In this document: in pieces, positions 8,613 to 16,011 of the stretch | Layout: each line of letters starts with the position of its first letter | How positions within the stretch are numbered: position 1 is the stretch's first letter | Source of the DNA: JAUMXJ01 sp041781135 | GTDB lineage: Bacteria; Bacillota; Clostridia; Peptostreptococcales; Acidaminobacteraceae | Direction: 5' to 3' | Assembly (NCBI GenBank): GCA_041781135.1 | Contig: JBHAZV010000032.1 | Span: 1 to 48,282, forward strand | DNA length: 48,282 nt | Made by a program: the position numbers and the translations under genes | The notes under the pieces: generated by a model | What the model saw: the letters and a program-made list of their open reading frames with translations, nothing else | What the model was told of the DNA's origin: nothing | Database searches by the model: none

Positions 8613-8635
8613 TGGAGCTTATGAAGCTCAGAGAA

Positions 8636-8695
8636 CGCCGATGCGGGTCAGGGGCGCAAAAGCAAACCCGAGGCTGAAGCCTGAATGCGTCGGCG
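8636..8695 (+). other. Predicted structured RNA segment between alr and the glycosyltransferase gene
   Basis: CGCCGATGC (8636-8644) pairs over 9 bp, with one G-U, with GCGTCGGCG (8687-8695), enclosing about 42 bases that include a small AGGC-TGAA-GCCT hairpin (8671-8682). A separate GAGCTT-ATG-AAGCTC hairpin lies at 8615-8629. There is no T tract, so these are not ordinary terminators. I compared it by eye with common riboswitch cores and found no match. Confidence 0.35.
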
Positions 8696-8736
8696 GAGAA
8701 AAATACAGTATGTACGGGTGTGTATTAATATAAAAT

Positions 8737-9588
8737 ATGGATATATTTGACAGAGAAAACATTTTGGGAACGGGCATAACGCTTGCGTCTCCGTTCGAGG
8801 TGGAGGATTTTTGCGAGAGTATTTTTCGCGGGGCGGGGTGCGCTGCGAATGCAGATATTGCTGCGGGAGAGCGCGCGGTTCCGGGAAATATCGATCCGGC
8901 AAATGCTGTGCTGCGGCTTGGAATGCCCGGGCAGCGCGATTACTTCGGCTTCGGCGCATGTGTCAAGATATATACGCCAAATCCCGAAATTATAATGAAA
9001 GCAGAGAGGGATTCCGATTACAGGGCTGCGCTGAACCGCGGAAGCTTGGTTGTTCCGGATGGAATCGGTGTGGTGCTTGCGTCTAAGTTCAGGCGCGGCA
9101 GAGTACGTGAGCGCATTACCGGGATAGGGCTGCTGGAGCGGTTGCTCGGATTTGCCGAAAAATACGGCAGGAGCGTGTTTCTGCTCGGCGCAAGCCCCGG
9201 GGTTGCCGATGCGGCGGCGGCAAAGATGCTCGAAAAATTTCCTAAACTGGTTTTTGCCGGCAAACGTCACGGATATTTTACTGTTGATGAAGAGCGGGCA
9301 GTAGCAGAAGAGATCGCGGCTGCAAACCCGTTTCTTCTTGTTGCGGCGCTCGGAGCGCCTAAGCAGGAATTTTTTATAGACAGGTATGCGGATATTATTG
9401 GCGCAACGGCAGCAATTGGCGTCGGCGGGGCGCTTGATGTCTGGGCTGGCAATGTTCGCCGCGCGCCCGCATTTATATCCAAGATAGGCTTGGAATGGCT
9501 CTACAGAGCGCTCTCACAGCCTTCAAGGATACCTCGGCTCGCGGTGATCCCGAAGTTTATTTTGAAGTCGGCGTTTACTCGCAAGTAG
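8737..9588 (+). CDS. WecG/TagA/CpsF family glycosyltransferase
   Basis: A 283-residue GT26-type enzyme of the kind that adds N-acetylmannosamine to lipid-linked GlcNAc in wall or capsule polymers. The core is clear: IYTPNPEIIMKAERDSDYRAALN, the catalytic Asp in VVPDGIGVV, FLLGASPGV, ALGAPKQEFF, and GVGGALDVWAGNVRRAP near the membrane-associating C terminus. Unusually, an extra segment of about 40 residues (roughly 33-72) separates the N-terminal strand from the core. No good ribosome binding site precedes the ATG. It has no wall-polymer neighbours here; its 3' end overlaps that of the Crp-family gene by 14 bases. Confidence 0.88.
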   Translation: MDIFDRENILGTGITLASPFEVEDFCESIFRGAGCAANADIAAGERAVPGNIDPANAVLRLGMPGQRDYFGFGACVKIYTPNPEIIMKAERDSDYRAALNRGSLVVPDGIGVVLASKFRRGRVRERITGIGLLERLLGFAEKYGRSVFLLGASPGVADAAAAKMLEKFPKLVFAGKRHGYFTVDEERAVAEEIAAANPFLLVAALGAPKQEFFIDRYADIIGATAAIGVGGALDVWAGNVRRAPAFISKIGLEWLYRALSQPSRIPRLAVIPKFILKSAFTRK

Positions 9589-10252
9589 CGCATATTTTGA
9601 AGCGGTTTTTGTGAAATTCTATTATGCCCTCGGCGCTCATTTTGCTGAGTTCTTTGGAGAGCGCAGTGCGGTCTACATTCAGGTAATCCGCCATTTGCTG
9701 TCTGTCGAATGGTATTTCGAAATTCCTGTTTTGCCTGGCTAATGATACCGAGTTTAGATATGCCATAACCCGCCCCCTAACTGTCTTTGGAGATGTGTGA
9801 AGCGCCCGGCGGGCGAGCAGCAGATTTTTTTGCACGGAGACTGCGAGCAGGTTTTTTACAAATTTGGTCGCCCAGTCTTCGCTGGTTTTGATTTTTGAGA
9901 GCCCGTCTATGCGCAGAAAGAGTATTTTGCAGTCGTCGTTGGCGCGAACGTCTACCAGCAGCGGTTCTGATGGCATCAGCGCATATGTCTCTGCAAAGAA
10001 GCCCGGCGCGGTTACAAGCGAGAGAATTGTTTTGTTTCCCCAGGCGTCGTTGCTTTCTATGGTTATGCTGCCGCTCAGCAGTATTCCGATTTCGAGCGTA
10101 GAAGCACCCGCATGCAGCACCGCTCTGCCTTTTTTGTATTTTTGAGCGTGCGCCTCTAATTTTTGCAGCGCTGTTTCAATCTCGTTTTGGTGCATATCCT
10201 TAAATAGAACGATATCTTTAAGAGTTTCGACGTTCAATTGTTCCCTTGCCAT
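9575..10252 (-). CDS. Crp/Fnr family transcriptional regulator
   Basis: A 225-residue regulator. The N-terminal cyclic-nucleotide-binding-type beta barrel (about 15-135) includes a GILLSGSITIES roll and FFAETYALMP. A long dimer helix follows, then a C-terminal helix-turn-helix (about 165-215) with PFDRQQMADYLNVDRTALSKELSKM. No Fnr-like cysteine cluster is evident, so the effector is unlikely to be an iron-sulfur cluster held by the N terminus. The ATG at 10252 follows AAAGGAG. It is divergent from a ferredoxin-domain protein that it probably controls, an arrangement resembling clostridial HcpR-type redox or nitrosative stress regulators (inference). Confidence 0.9.
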   Translation of the reverse strand: MAREQLNVETLKDIVLFKDMHQNEIETALQKLEAHAQKYKKGRAVLHAGASTLEIGILLSGSITIESNDAWGNKTILSLVTAPGFFAETYALMPSEPLLVDVRANDDCKILFLRIDGLSKIKTSEDWATKFVKNLLAVSVQKNLLLARRALHTSPKTVRGRVMAYLNSVSLARQNRNFEIPFDRQQMADYLNVDRTALSKELSKMSAEGIIEFHKNRFKICATCE

Positions 10253-10322
10253 ACATACTCCTTTATGAATTTGTGTTTAGTGCGTTTGTGGTTAAAACAA
10301 CATACTTTCGCTATAAATATAC

Positions 10323-10352
10323 TATAATCGTGACATAAATACAAATTGTAAC
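10323..10352 (+). promoter_or_regulatory. Promoter region of the ferredoxin-domain gene with a possible regulator site
   Basis: A TATAAT -10 element lies at 10323-10328 with no good -35, which suits an activator-dependent promoter. Just downstream, GTGACA and TGTAAC are near-perfect inverted half sites (5 of 6 pairs) about 11 bases apart. The half sites resemble Crp/Fnr boxes but the spacing is larger than the usual 6, so assignment to the divergent regulator is tentative. Confidence 0.3.
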
Positions 10353-10365
10353 GCCGGGAGGGGAA

Positions 10366-11247
10366 ATGATCAGACAGATAATCAGGATAGATGAGGATAA
10401 GTGTGACGGCTGTGGGCTTTGTGCAATTGCGTGCCATGAGGGGGCGATCGAAATTATAGACGGCAAAGCGCGGCTGACTCGCGAGCATTTCTGCGATGGG
10501 CTCGGAGATTGTTTGCCGAGCTGTCCTACGGGAGCTATAACTTTTGAACTGCGAGAGGCGCCGGCATATGACGAAGCTGCTGTGCTTGCGAGTCAGCGGG
10601 ATGCAAAATACGGCGGTGCAGAGAATATGGCTGATAGCGCAGGTAATAGCGCTGGTAATAGCGCAGGTAATAGCACGAGTGTGGGTAGTGGCGTTTTCGG
10701 CGCAATTTCTTCGGCGGATGCAGGTGCAAAGGGCATGCAGCGCCACGGAGGATGCCCCGGCTCTGCGGCTGTAAAATTAGGAGGATGTCCCGGCTCTGCG
10801 GCCGTTCAGCTTGGCGGCTCCAAGGCACGCGGCGAAAATGCCGGGTTTGCTCCGGTGGCAGAAATCTCCGCTTCAGCCGCATCGCAGCTTTGCAACTGGC
10901 CGGTTCAGATAAAGCTGGCACCTGTCAACGCGCCATACTTTGATGGAGCTAAATTGCTTGTCGCAGCTGATTGCACAGCATTTGCGTATGCGAATATGCA
11001 CGCCGAGTTTATGAGGGGAAGGGTCACATTGATAGGATGCCCTAAGTTAGATGCTGTAGATTATTCGGAAAAATTAGCGGAGATACTCAGGCTAAATGAT
11101 ATAAAATCATTCACAATCGTGCGAATGGAAGTGCCTTGCTGCGGCGGCATACAGGCTGCGGCCGAAAGGGCGCTCAGAGAGAGCGGGAAATTTATACCTT
11201 GGCAGGTTGTCACCATCAGTCGCGACGGAAAAATATTAGACAGATAG
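10366..11247 (+). CDS. 4Fe-4S ferredoxin-domain protein with internal repeat expansions
   Basis: A 293-residue protein. The N terminus holds two [4Fe-4S] motifs, CDGCGLCAIAC and FCDGLGDCLPSCP. The C-terminal half (about 180-293) is a conserved domain with IKLAPVNAPYF, LLVAADCTAFAYANMH, IGCPKLD and MEVPCCGG, which adds further cysteines and is known from anaerobe electron-transfer proteins of undefined reaction. Between them is a low-complexity insert: a four-residue NSAG repeat (90-103) and a duplicated 11-residue GGCPGSAAV block (128-149), of which families usually have one copy. The gene has a GGGAGGGG ribosome site and is divergent from the Crp/Fnr gene, its likely regulator. Confidence 0.88.
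   Translation: MIRQIIRIDEDKCDGCGLCAIACHEGAIEIIDGKARLTREHFCDGLGDCLPSCPTGAITFELREAPAYDEAAVLASQRDAKYGGAENMADSAGNSAGNSAGNSTSVGSGVFGAISSADAGAKGMQRHGGCPGSAAVKLGGCPGSAAVQLGGSKARGENAGFAPVAEISASAASQLCNWPVQIKLAPVNAPYFDGAKLLVAADCTAFAYANMHAEFMRGRVTLIGCPKLDAVDYSEKLAEILRLNDIKSFTIVRMEVPCCGGIQAAAERALRESGKFIPWQVVTISRDGKILDR
10633..10674 (+). repeat. 12-bp in-frame tandem repeat (NSAG coding)
   Basis: Three and a half copies of a 12-bp unit AATAGCGCAGGT (first copy begins GAT) lie within the ferredoxin-domain gene. The unit is a multiple of three, so copy-number changes keep the frame. Confidence 0.85.
10747..10812 (+). repeat. 33-bp in-frame tandem duplication (GGCPGSAAV block)
   Basis: Two consecutive 33-bp units each encode an 11-residue block beginning GGCPGSAAV, differing only at a few bases, mostly near the end of each unit. 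Each copy adds one cysteine to the protein. Confidence 0.85.
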
Positions 11248-11367
11248 CGGCTGTGCTCGGACGGCGGCAGTTCAAAACCGCGGCGCTTCAAAATATTTGA
11301 TAATTTTGTAACATCATTTTGTGAAAGCGAGTGTGCAAAAAATGTTAAAATGCTTCCGGAGCGCCGC

Positions 11368-12171
11368 ATGAGACTTGCATTTTTGGAAAACAGCATAGAT
11401 ACACTTATTGCAAACGCCGCAATTATAACGGTGTTTGTCTGTTTTATTTCATATATGAGCAGTGTGGAGCGCAGCGGGAGCAGTTCGCGCTTTCTGAAGG
11501 TTTTAAGCGGGCTTGAGTCTGCATCGAGGGCGCTTATCATATGTGCGTGGATAGTCTTGATTATCGGTATTTATCTTTATCGCGACAAAATTTCTGTCGA
11601 TGCTGTGATGCGCTACACGCCAGAGAATCCATGGCTTGCCGCGTTTGTCATGATGTTTGCGTTTGCATTTAAGAGCATAAGCATGGTCCTTTTTGTGGGT
11701 GTACTCTACGCGGCAAACGGCATAATGTTTCCGCTGTATATTGCCATTCCGCTGAATATAGCGGGCAGCGCCGTAATGCTTTCAGTTCCTTACTTTATAG
11801 GCAGGGCGCGCGGCGCGGCGTTAATGCGGCGAATATCCGAAAAATATCCGAAGATAGGTGAGATGAAGCAGTTTCATCAGGGCAATGATTTTATATTTTC
11901 CTTTGTCCTGCGCCTGCTTGGAATGCTGCCCGCAGATCTGCTCAGCATGTACATGGGGGCTATAGAATTAAATTATCCGAAGTACCTGCTTGGCGCGGTG
12001 CTCGGAATGATTCCGCCCTCTGTTTCCTTTGCAGTAATGGGTATGAGCATAACAAATGTCGGCTCTCCGGAGTTTGCAATTGCGCTCGCAATAGAAGCGG
12101 CGTGCGTTGTGACTTCTGTCAGTCTTGGAGCATATTACACAAGGAAAATTTTAGCAGAAAAGCGTCGGTGA
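11368..12171 (+). CDS. VTT (TVP38/TMEM64, SNARE-associated) membrane protein
   Basis: A 267-residue integral membrane protein with about six hydrophobic segments. The VTT domain is centred on FKSISMVLFVGVLYAANGIMFP, followed by NIAGSAVMLSVPYFIGRARG and RLLGMLPADLLSMYMGAIELNYPKYLLGAVLGMIPP, which match the conserved re-entrant regions of the TVP38/DedA superfamily. Members are implicated in lipid scrambling and membrane homeostasis; the substrate is not known here. The ATG at 11368 is preferred over the in-frame ATG at 11350 because only it has a GGAG site at correct spacing. An N-terminal segment with one extra helix precedes the usual domain. Confidence 0.82.
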   Translation: MRLAFLENSIDTLIANAAIITVFVCFISYMSSVERSGSSSRFLKVLSGLESASRALIICAWIVLIIGIYLYRDKISVDAVMRYTPENPWLAAFVMMFAFAFKSISMVLFVGVLYAANGIMFPLYIAIPLNIAGSAVMLSVPYFIGRARGAALMRRISEKYPKIGEMKQFHQGNDFIFSFVLRLLGMLPADLLSMYMGAIELNYPKYLLGAVLGMIPPSVSFAVMGMSITNVGSPEFAIALAIEAACVVTSVSLGAYYTRKILAEKRR

Positions 12172-12505
12172 TGAAATAGATTTAATTGCAGAGCATTGTC
12201 AATTCTTTTGACAGAGAACAAACAGGTAATCCGAAACATGTTACATCGAGATAACTGTGGAATTTTTTTAATTAGTTCGTCTGATACTATAGGTTCTTTT
12301 ATGAGTCGTAAAGTAAACCCTGTTTCGAGTAAGGGATTTATAATATCACTGAATGCCCTATGATATTTTATTACATTTGATTATTATGATGTGTAAGAAT
12401 GTTCTTTTTTAGAGATAGAATAGTATCGGATTAAAGAGGGTGCGATGATGTTGCGTGCAGGAGATGAGGCATGAACAGGAAAAATCCGGTTTTAGAAATA
12501 TAGCA
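12172..12505. other. Long AT-rich intergenic region without a recognisable gene
   Basis: No coding frame with a supported start is visible. A perfect 17-bp palindrome, TGTCAATTCTTTTGACA (12197-12213), lies 25 bases after the VTT gene and may be a weak terminator or an operator; no T tract follows. Near the end, AGGAG precedes an ATG at 12471, but that frame closes after only 10 codons. The region is unusually long for this window and may contain decayed sequence. Confidence 0.5.
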
Positions 12506-12544
12506 AAATACCCGCTATTGGTTGTTAGCCGATAGTGGGTATTT
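12506..12544. terminator. Bidirectional terminator hairpin between convergent units
   Basis: A 16-bp stem (12506-12521 with 12529-12544, two G-U pairs) closes over the loop TTGTTAG. A4/T4-type tracts lie on both sides, so it can end transcription of the VTT side on the plus strand and of arcC on the minus strand. Confidence 0.7.
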
Positions 12545-12619
12545 GTTTATCGCGTGGATATGCTCGTTTAATAGTAAAAATGATTATGCGATACTATTGC
12601 GGTGAGCGCTTTCCGGCCG

Positions 12620-13561
12620 TTATTCTATCACCGTGCCTGTTTTGCCTTCGATGCCGGCTTTCGCACATTCGAGTGAAGTTATCAGCGAGCGGCGGCCTTT
12701 CTTGGAAGATGCAAATGCCATTGCTGCCTGCACCTTTGGAAGCATACTGCCCGGCGCAAAATGACCTTCTCCGATGTACTGCTTAGCTTCGTCAAGGCTG
12801 AGGGTTGAGAGCCATTTTTCTTCGGGTTTGCCGAAGTTGATGGCAACTTTTTCGACAGCGGTCAGTATGATGAGGTAGTCTGCATCCAGCAGTTCCGCCA
12901 ATTTAGCCGAAGCAAAATCTTTGTCGATTACAGCAGGTACGCCGCGGTAGCCATTTCCTTCTGTATATACAGGGATTCCGCCTCCACCGACTGTTATCAC
13001 AAGATGTCCTGCGCTTACCAAAGTGCGGACGGTTTCGATTTCGACGACATCAACGGGAAGCGGCGATGCCACAACTCTTCTGTAACCTCTGCCTGCGTCC
13101 TCTTTGAATACAAAACCCTTTTCCTCCTGGATTTTTTTGGCGTCGGCTTCAGAATAGAACGCGCCGATAGGTTTTGTAGGATTTTTGAACGCCGGGTCGT
13201 TCTTGTCGACTACTACCTGAGTTATTATTGTAGCCGCCGGCTTATTGATCTTTCTCTTGCAGAGCTCCTCCTGAAGCGCATTCTGGAGGTGGTAGCCGAT
13301 ATAACCCTGGCTCATTGCACCGCATTCAGGGAAAGGCATAAAGGATGTGCCCGCCCCGCCTTCCGATGCAAAAGACATCGCTAAATTTATCATGCCTACT
13401 TGCGGTCCGTTGCCGTGCGCAACGACTACTTCGTGGCCTGCTTCTACCAGATCTACAATAGGCACCGCAGTTTTTCTGACGAGCTCAAGCTGTTCTTCCG
13501 GGCTGTTGCCGAGAGCATTTCCGCCGAGCGCTACTACAATTTTCTTTTTATCTGTGCTCAT
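12620..13561 (-). CDS. arcC: Carbamate kinase
   Basis: A 313-residue enzyme making ATP from carbamoyl phosphate and ADP, the energy-yielding last step of the arginine deiminase pathway. Family landmarks are present: VVALGGNAL at the N terminus, VVVAHGNGPQVG, the long RRVVASPLPVDVVE segment, VITVGGGGIPVY, VIDKDFASAKLAELLDAD and FAPGSMLPKVQAA. A TAGGAG site precedes the ATG. It is the last gene of arcA-argF-arcC, separated from argF by a hairpin that may tune its expression. Confidence 0.96.
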   Translation of the reverse strand: MSTDKKKIVVALGGNALGNSPEEQLELVRKTAVPIVDLVEAGHEVVVAHGNGPQVGMINLAMSFASEGGAGTSFMPFPECGAMSQGYIGYHLQNALQEELCKRKINKPAATIITQVVVDKNDPAFKNPTKPIGAFYSEADAKKIQEEKGFVFKEDAGRGYRRVVASPLPVDVVEIETVRTLVSAGHLVITVGGGGIPVYTEGNGYRGVPAVIDKDFASAKLAELLDADYLIILTAVEKVAINFGKPEEKWLSTLSLDEAKQYIGEGHFAPGSMLPKVQAAMAFASSKKGRRSLITSLECAKAGIEGKTGTVIE

Positions 13562-13608
13562 TATTTTCTCCTAAAAATTGTTATACCGTTGCATTAAATC
13601 AAAACATC

Positions 13609-13630
13609 GTCCCCCGGCAGAGCGGGGGAC
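13609..13630 (-). other. Intercistronic GC-rich hairpin between argF and arcC
   Basis: GTCCCCCG and CGGGGGAC form a perfect 8-bp stem around a 6-base loop in the 104-base argF-arcC spacer. On the transcribed strand it is followed by GATGTTTTGATT rather than a clean T tract, so it fits partial termination or mRNA processing and stabilisation better than a full terminator. Confidence 0.6.
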
Positions 13631-13665
13631 AAGAAGATTTTATCTATTTCTATGCGTGAAACGGA

Positions 13666-14658
13666 TTAGAGATTGCCAATTGTAGCAACCATTACAGCTT
13701 TGATTGTGTGCATTCTGTTTTCTGCTTCATCCATAACAACGGAATTTCTGCTTCTGAATACTTCGTCGGTTACTTCCATCTCTGCAAGACCATATTTCTG
13801 GAAGATTTCTTCTCCGACTTCTGTTTCTCTGTCGTGGAAAGAAGGCAGGCAGTGCATAAAGAGACAGTCAGGATTATCTGTCTTTTTCATCATTTCCATA
13901 TTGACCTGGTAAGGCTTGAGCATCTTGATTCTTTCTTCGAAGAGCGCTTCTTCGCCCATAGATACCCACACATCGGTGTAAATGACGTCCGCGCCGTGAA
14001 CATCGTTGATCTTGTCTGTGAGCTCGATCTTGCCGCCAGTTTCCTTAGCGAGCTGCTTCATTTCTTTGACAAGCTCTTCTTCAGGCCAGAGAGATTCTGG
14101 AGCGAGAGCGACAAAGTGCATGCCGAGCTTTGCTGCGCCTATCATAAGCGAGTTGCCCATATTGTTGCGGGCATCACCCACGTACACAAGCTTGACCTTG
14201 TTTAGAGGCTTGTGTACATGCTCCATTATTGTGAGGAAGTCCGCAAGTATCTGAGTTGGATGGTACTTATCTGTAAGGCCGTTCCAAACCGGTACGCCCG
14301 CGAATTTTGCGAGTTCTTCTACAGTTTCCTGCTTGAATCCTCTGAACTCAATACCGTCATAGAATCTTCCGAGCACTTTCGCTGTATCTTCTATGCTTTC
14401 TTTTTTGCCCATCTGGCTGTTTGTGAGGAAAGTTACGCTTGCGCCTTCGTCAAATGCAGCAACTTCAAATGCGCAACGGGTTCTTGTAGAAGTTTTTTCG
14501 AAAATGAGGCAGATGTTCTTTCTTTCGAGCAAATCGCCTTTGATTCCCGCTCTTTTCTTTTCTTTAAGATTGAGGGAAAGGTCGAGCAAGTACCTGATTT
14601 CTTCAGGTGTAAAATCTCTGAGTGTCAATAAATGTCTGCCTCTTAAATTGATTGGCAT
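13666..14658 (-). CDS. argF: Ornithine carbamoyltransferase (catabolic)
   Basis: A 330-residue enzyme that in this operon phosphorolyses citrulline to ornithine and carbamoyl phosphate. The carbamoyl-phosphate loop STRTR is at 57-61, DKYHPTQ at about 130-136, the SMG loop in DVWVSMGEE, and the ornithine-side HCLPSFHD motif near 270. Length and motifs are full. A perfect AAGGAGG precedes the ATG. The place between arcA and arcC supports the catabolic role (the arcB function), though the sequence alone does not separate it from the anabolic enzyme. Confidence 0.96.
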   Translation of the reverse strand: MPINLRGRHLLTLRDFTPEEIRYLLDLSLNLKEKKRAGIKGDLLERKNICLIFEKTSTRTRCAFEVAAFDEGASVTFLTNSQMGKKESIEDTAKVLGRFYDGIEFRGFKQETVEELAKFAGVPVWNGLTDKYHPTQILADFLTIMEHVHKPLNKVKLVYVGDARNNMGNSLMIGAAKLGMHFVALAPESLWPEEELVKEMKQLAKETGGKIELTDKINDVHGADVIYTDVWVSMGEEALFEERIKMLKPYQVNMEMMKKTDNPDCLFMHCLPSFHDRETEVGEEIFQKYGLAEMEVTDEVFRSRNSVVMDEAENRMHTIKAVMVATIGNL

Positions 14659-14730
14659 AAATCCTCCTTAGCTTATAGCTTATTATTTATCTTATATTAT
14701 ATTTGCTTCTCTATTACAAGAGCAAAAATT

Positions 14731-15957
14731 TTATTTGTTAAGCGCTTCTCTGACCAGCGGCATGGACATACATCTTGGGCCGCCTCTGCCGCGCGATAAT
14801 TCGGAAGAGCGTATTTCGTGTAGCTTTATTCCTCTTTCTCGCAGCAGCTTGTTTGTGACATAGTTCCTGTCGTAAACTACCACTTCGCCCGGCGCTACCG
14901 CAAGTGTATTTGAACCGTCGTTCCATTGCTCGCGCTCTGCATCTATTATTGAGCCGCCCCCGCAGCGAATAAGCTCTACATTGCTTATGCCAAGGTGTCT
15001 GCCAAGTATTGTTTCTATTGAATCAGTTTCCTTGTGTATGACATAGTCGCCGTCGTCTGAAATTTTTTCGAGGGTGAATATGGTGAGCGGGCCTTCGATT
15101 CCCGGATGTATTGTGAATTTATTTTTATCTATCATTGTAAATACTGTATCAAGATGCATAAATGCCCTTGAATGAGGTATTGCGAATGCAATTATTTTTT
15201 CGAAAGGTTCATTTGACGAGAATATTTTTTTTGCAAAGACTTCTATTGCGTCAGCATCGGTTCTAAGTGATATTCCTATTGCTATTACTTTATCGCTGAG
15301 CGTGAGTATGTCTCCGCCTTCTATTGAATACTTAAAGCCTCTCTCGTACCATTTGCTGACCTGGGCACTGGAGAATCGAGGATGATGATTAAATACATAT
15401 TTTCCGAATAGAGTTTCTCTGTTTCTTGTAACTGTGCGCATGCGGTTGATTGCAACGCCGCCGCCGGAAACGGACATTGGGTCGCGTGTAAAGTAGAGAT
15501 TCGGCATCGGGTCGACTATTAGCGGATTACCATCCGAAAGCATTGCAAAAAGGGATTTTTTGGAGCTTGCAGGCAGTTCTTCTTTTCTGATTCCTGCGAC
15601 TAACTTGCCAAAAAGTTCGCTGCCGCTGAAGTTTTCCAAGTAATTTCTGACGGCGTCCACCTGATATTCCGAACGCAAATCGGCCTCTGATACATATTCG
15701 TCTAAAAACTGCGCCTTGATTTTGCTGTCCTTCAGCACTTCGCTGACGAGGTCGCCGAGGTAGACTACTTCTGTGCCGACGCTGCGCAGAACATCAGCAA
15801 ACTCGTCGTGTTCTCTCTGAGCTAACAAAAGATCCGGAATGTCGTCAAATAAAAGTCGTTGCAGCAGGCTTGGTGAAAGGTTGTTCAGTTCCTCTCCTGG
15901 CCGGTGTAAAAGCACTGTTTTAAGCTTGGAGATTTCTGAATAAACATTTAAGCTCAT
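14731..15957 (-). CDS. arcA: Arginine deiminase
   Basis: A 408-residue enzyme hydrolysing arginine to citrulline and ammonia, the first step of the pathway. The N-terminal VLLHRPGEEL segment, FTRDPMSV, SIEGGDILTLSD, the catalytic His region FMHLDTVFTMID, and the nucleophile Cys (about 396) in RGRGGPRCMSMPL are all intact. The ATG at 15957 follows AAAGGAG; the in-frame upstream extension has no site. It begins 54 bases after the YibE/F gene, so both may lie on one transcript with argF and arcC. Confidence 0.96.
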   Translation of the reverse strand: MSLNVYSEISKLKTVLLHRPGEELNNLSPSLLQRLLFDDIPDLLLAQREHDEFADVLRSVGTEVVYLGDLVSEVLKDSKIKAQFLDEYVSEADLRSEYQVDAVRNYLENFSGSELFGKLVAGIRKEELPASSKKSLFAMLSDGNPLIVDPMPNLYFTRDPMSVSGGGVAINRMRTVTRNRETLFGKYVFNHHPRFSSAQVSKWYERGFKYSIEGGDILTLSDKVIAIGISLRTDADAIEVFAKKIFSSNEPFEKIIAFAIPHSRAFMHLDTVFTMIDKNKFTIHPGIEGPLTIFTLEKISDDGDYVIHKETDSIETILGRHLGISNVELIRCGGGSIIDAEREQWNDGSNTLAVAPGEVVVYDRNYVTNKLLRERGIKLHEIRSSELSRGRGGPRCMSMPLVREALNK

Positions 15958-16011
15958 AAGCTCTCCTTTTTGTTTGAATTTGCCGGCAAATGCCGACACA
16001 ACGCTACTCTA

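Noticed and set aside
8636..8695. Possible riboswitch, for example cyclic di-GMP or TPP type
   Set aside because: Pieces such as GCAAAAGC and GGCTGAAG resemble riboswitch fragments, but the order of conserved blocks and the required helices do not fit any class I know.
10633..10812. CRISPR-like or mobile repeat array
   Set aside because: The repeats are direct, adjacent, in frame with the ferredoxin-domain protein and have no spacers.
12197..12213. TTGACA in the palindrome after the VTT gene as a promoter
   Set aside because: No -10 lies at 16-18 bases and no gene follows on the plus strand.
12471..12503. Small gene with AGGAG ribosome site before the 12506 terminator
   Set aside because: The frame closes after 10 codons, and no similar peptide is recognisable; it could be a leader peptide but nothing downstream on this strand would use it.
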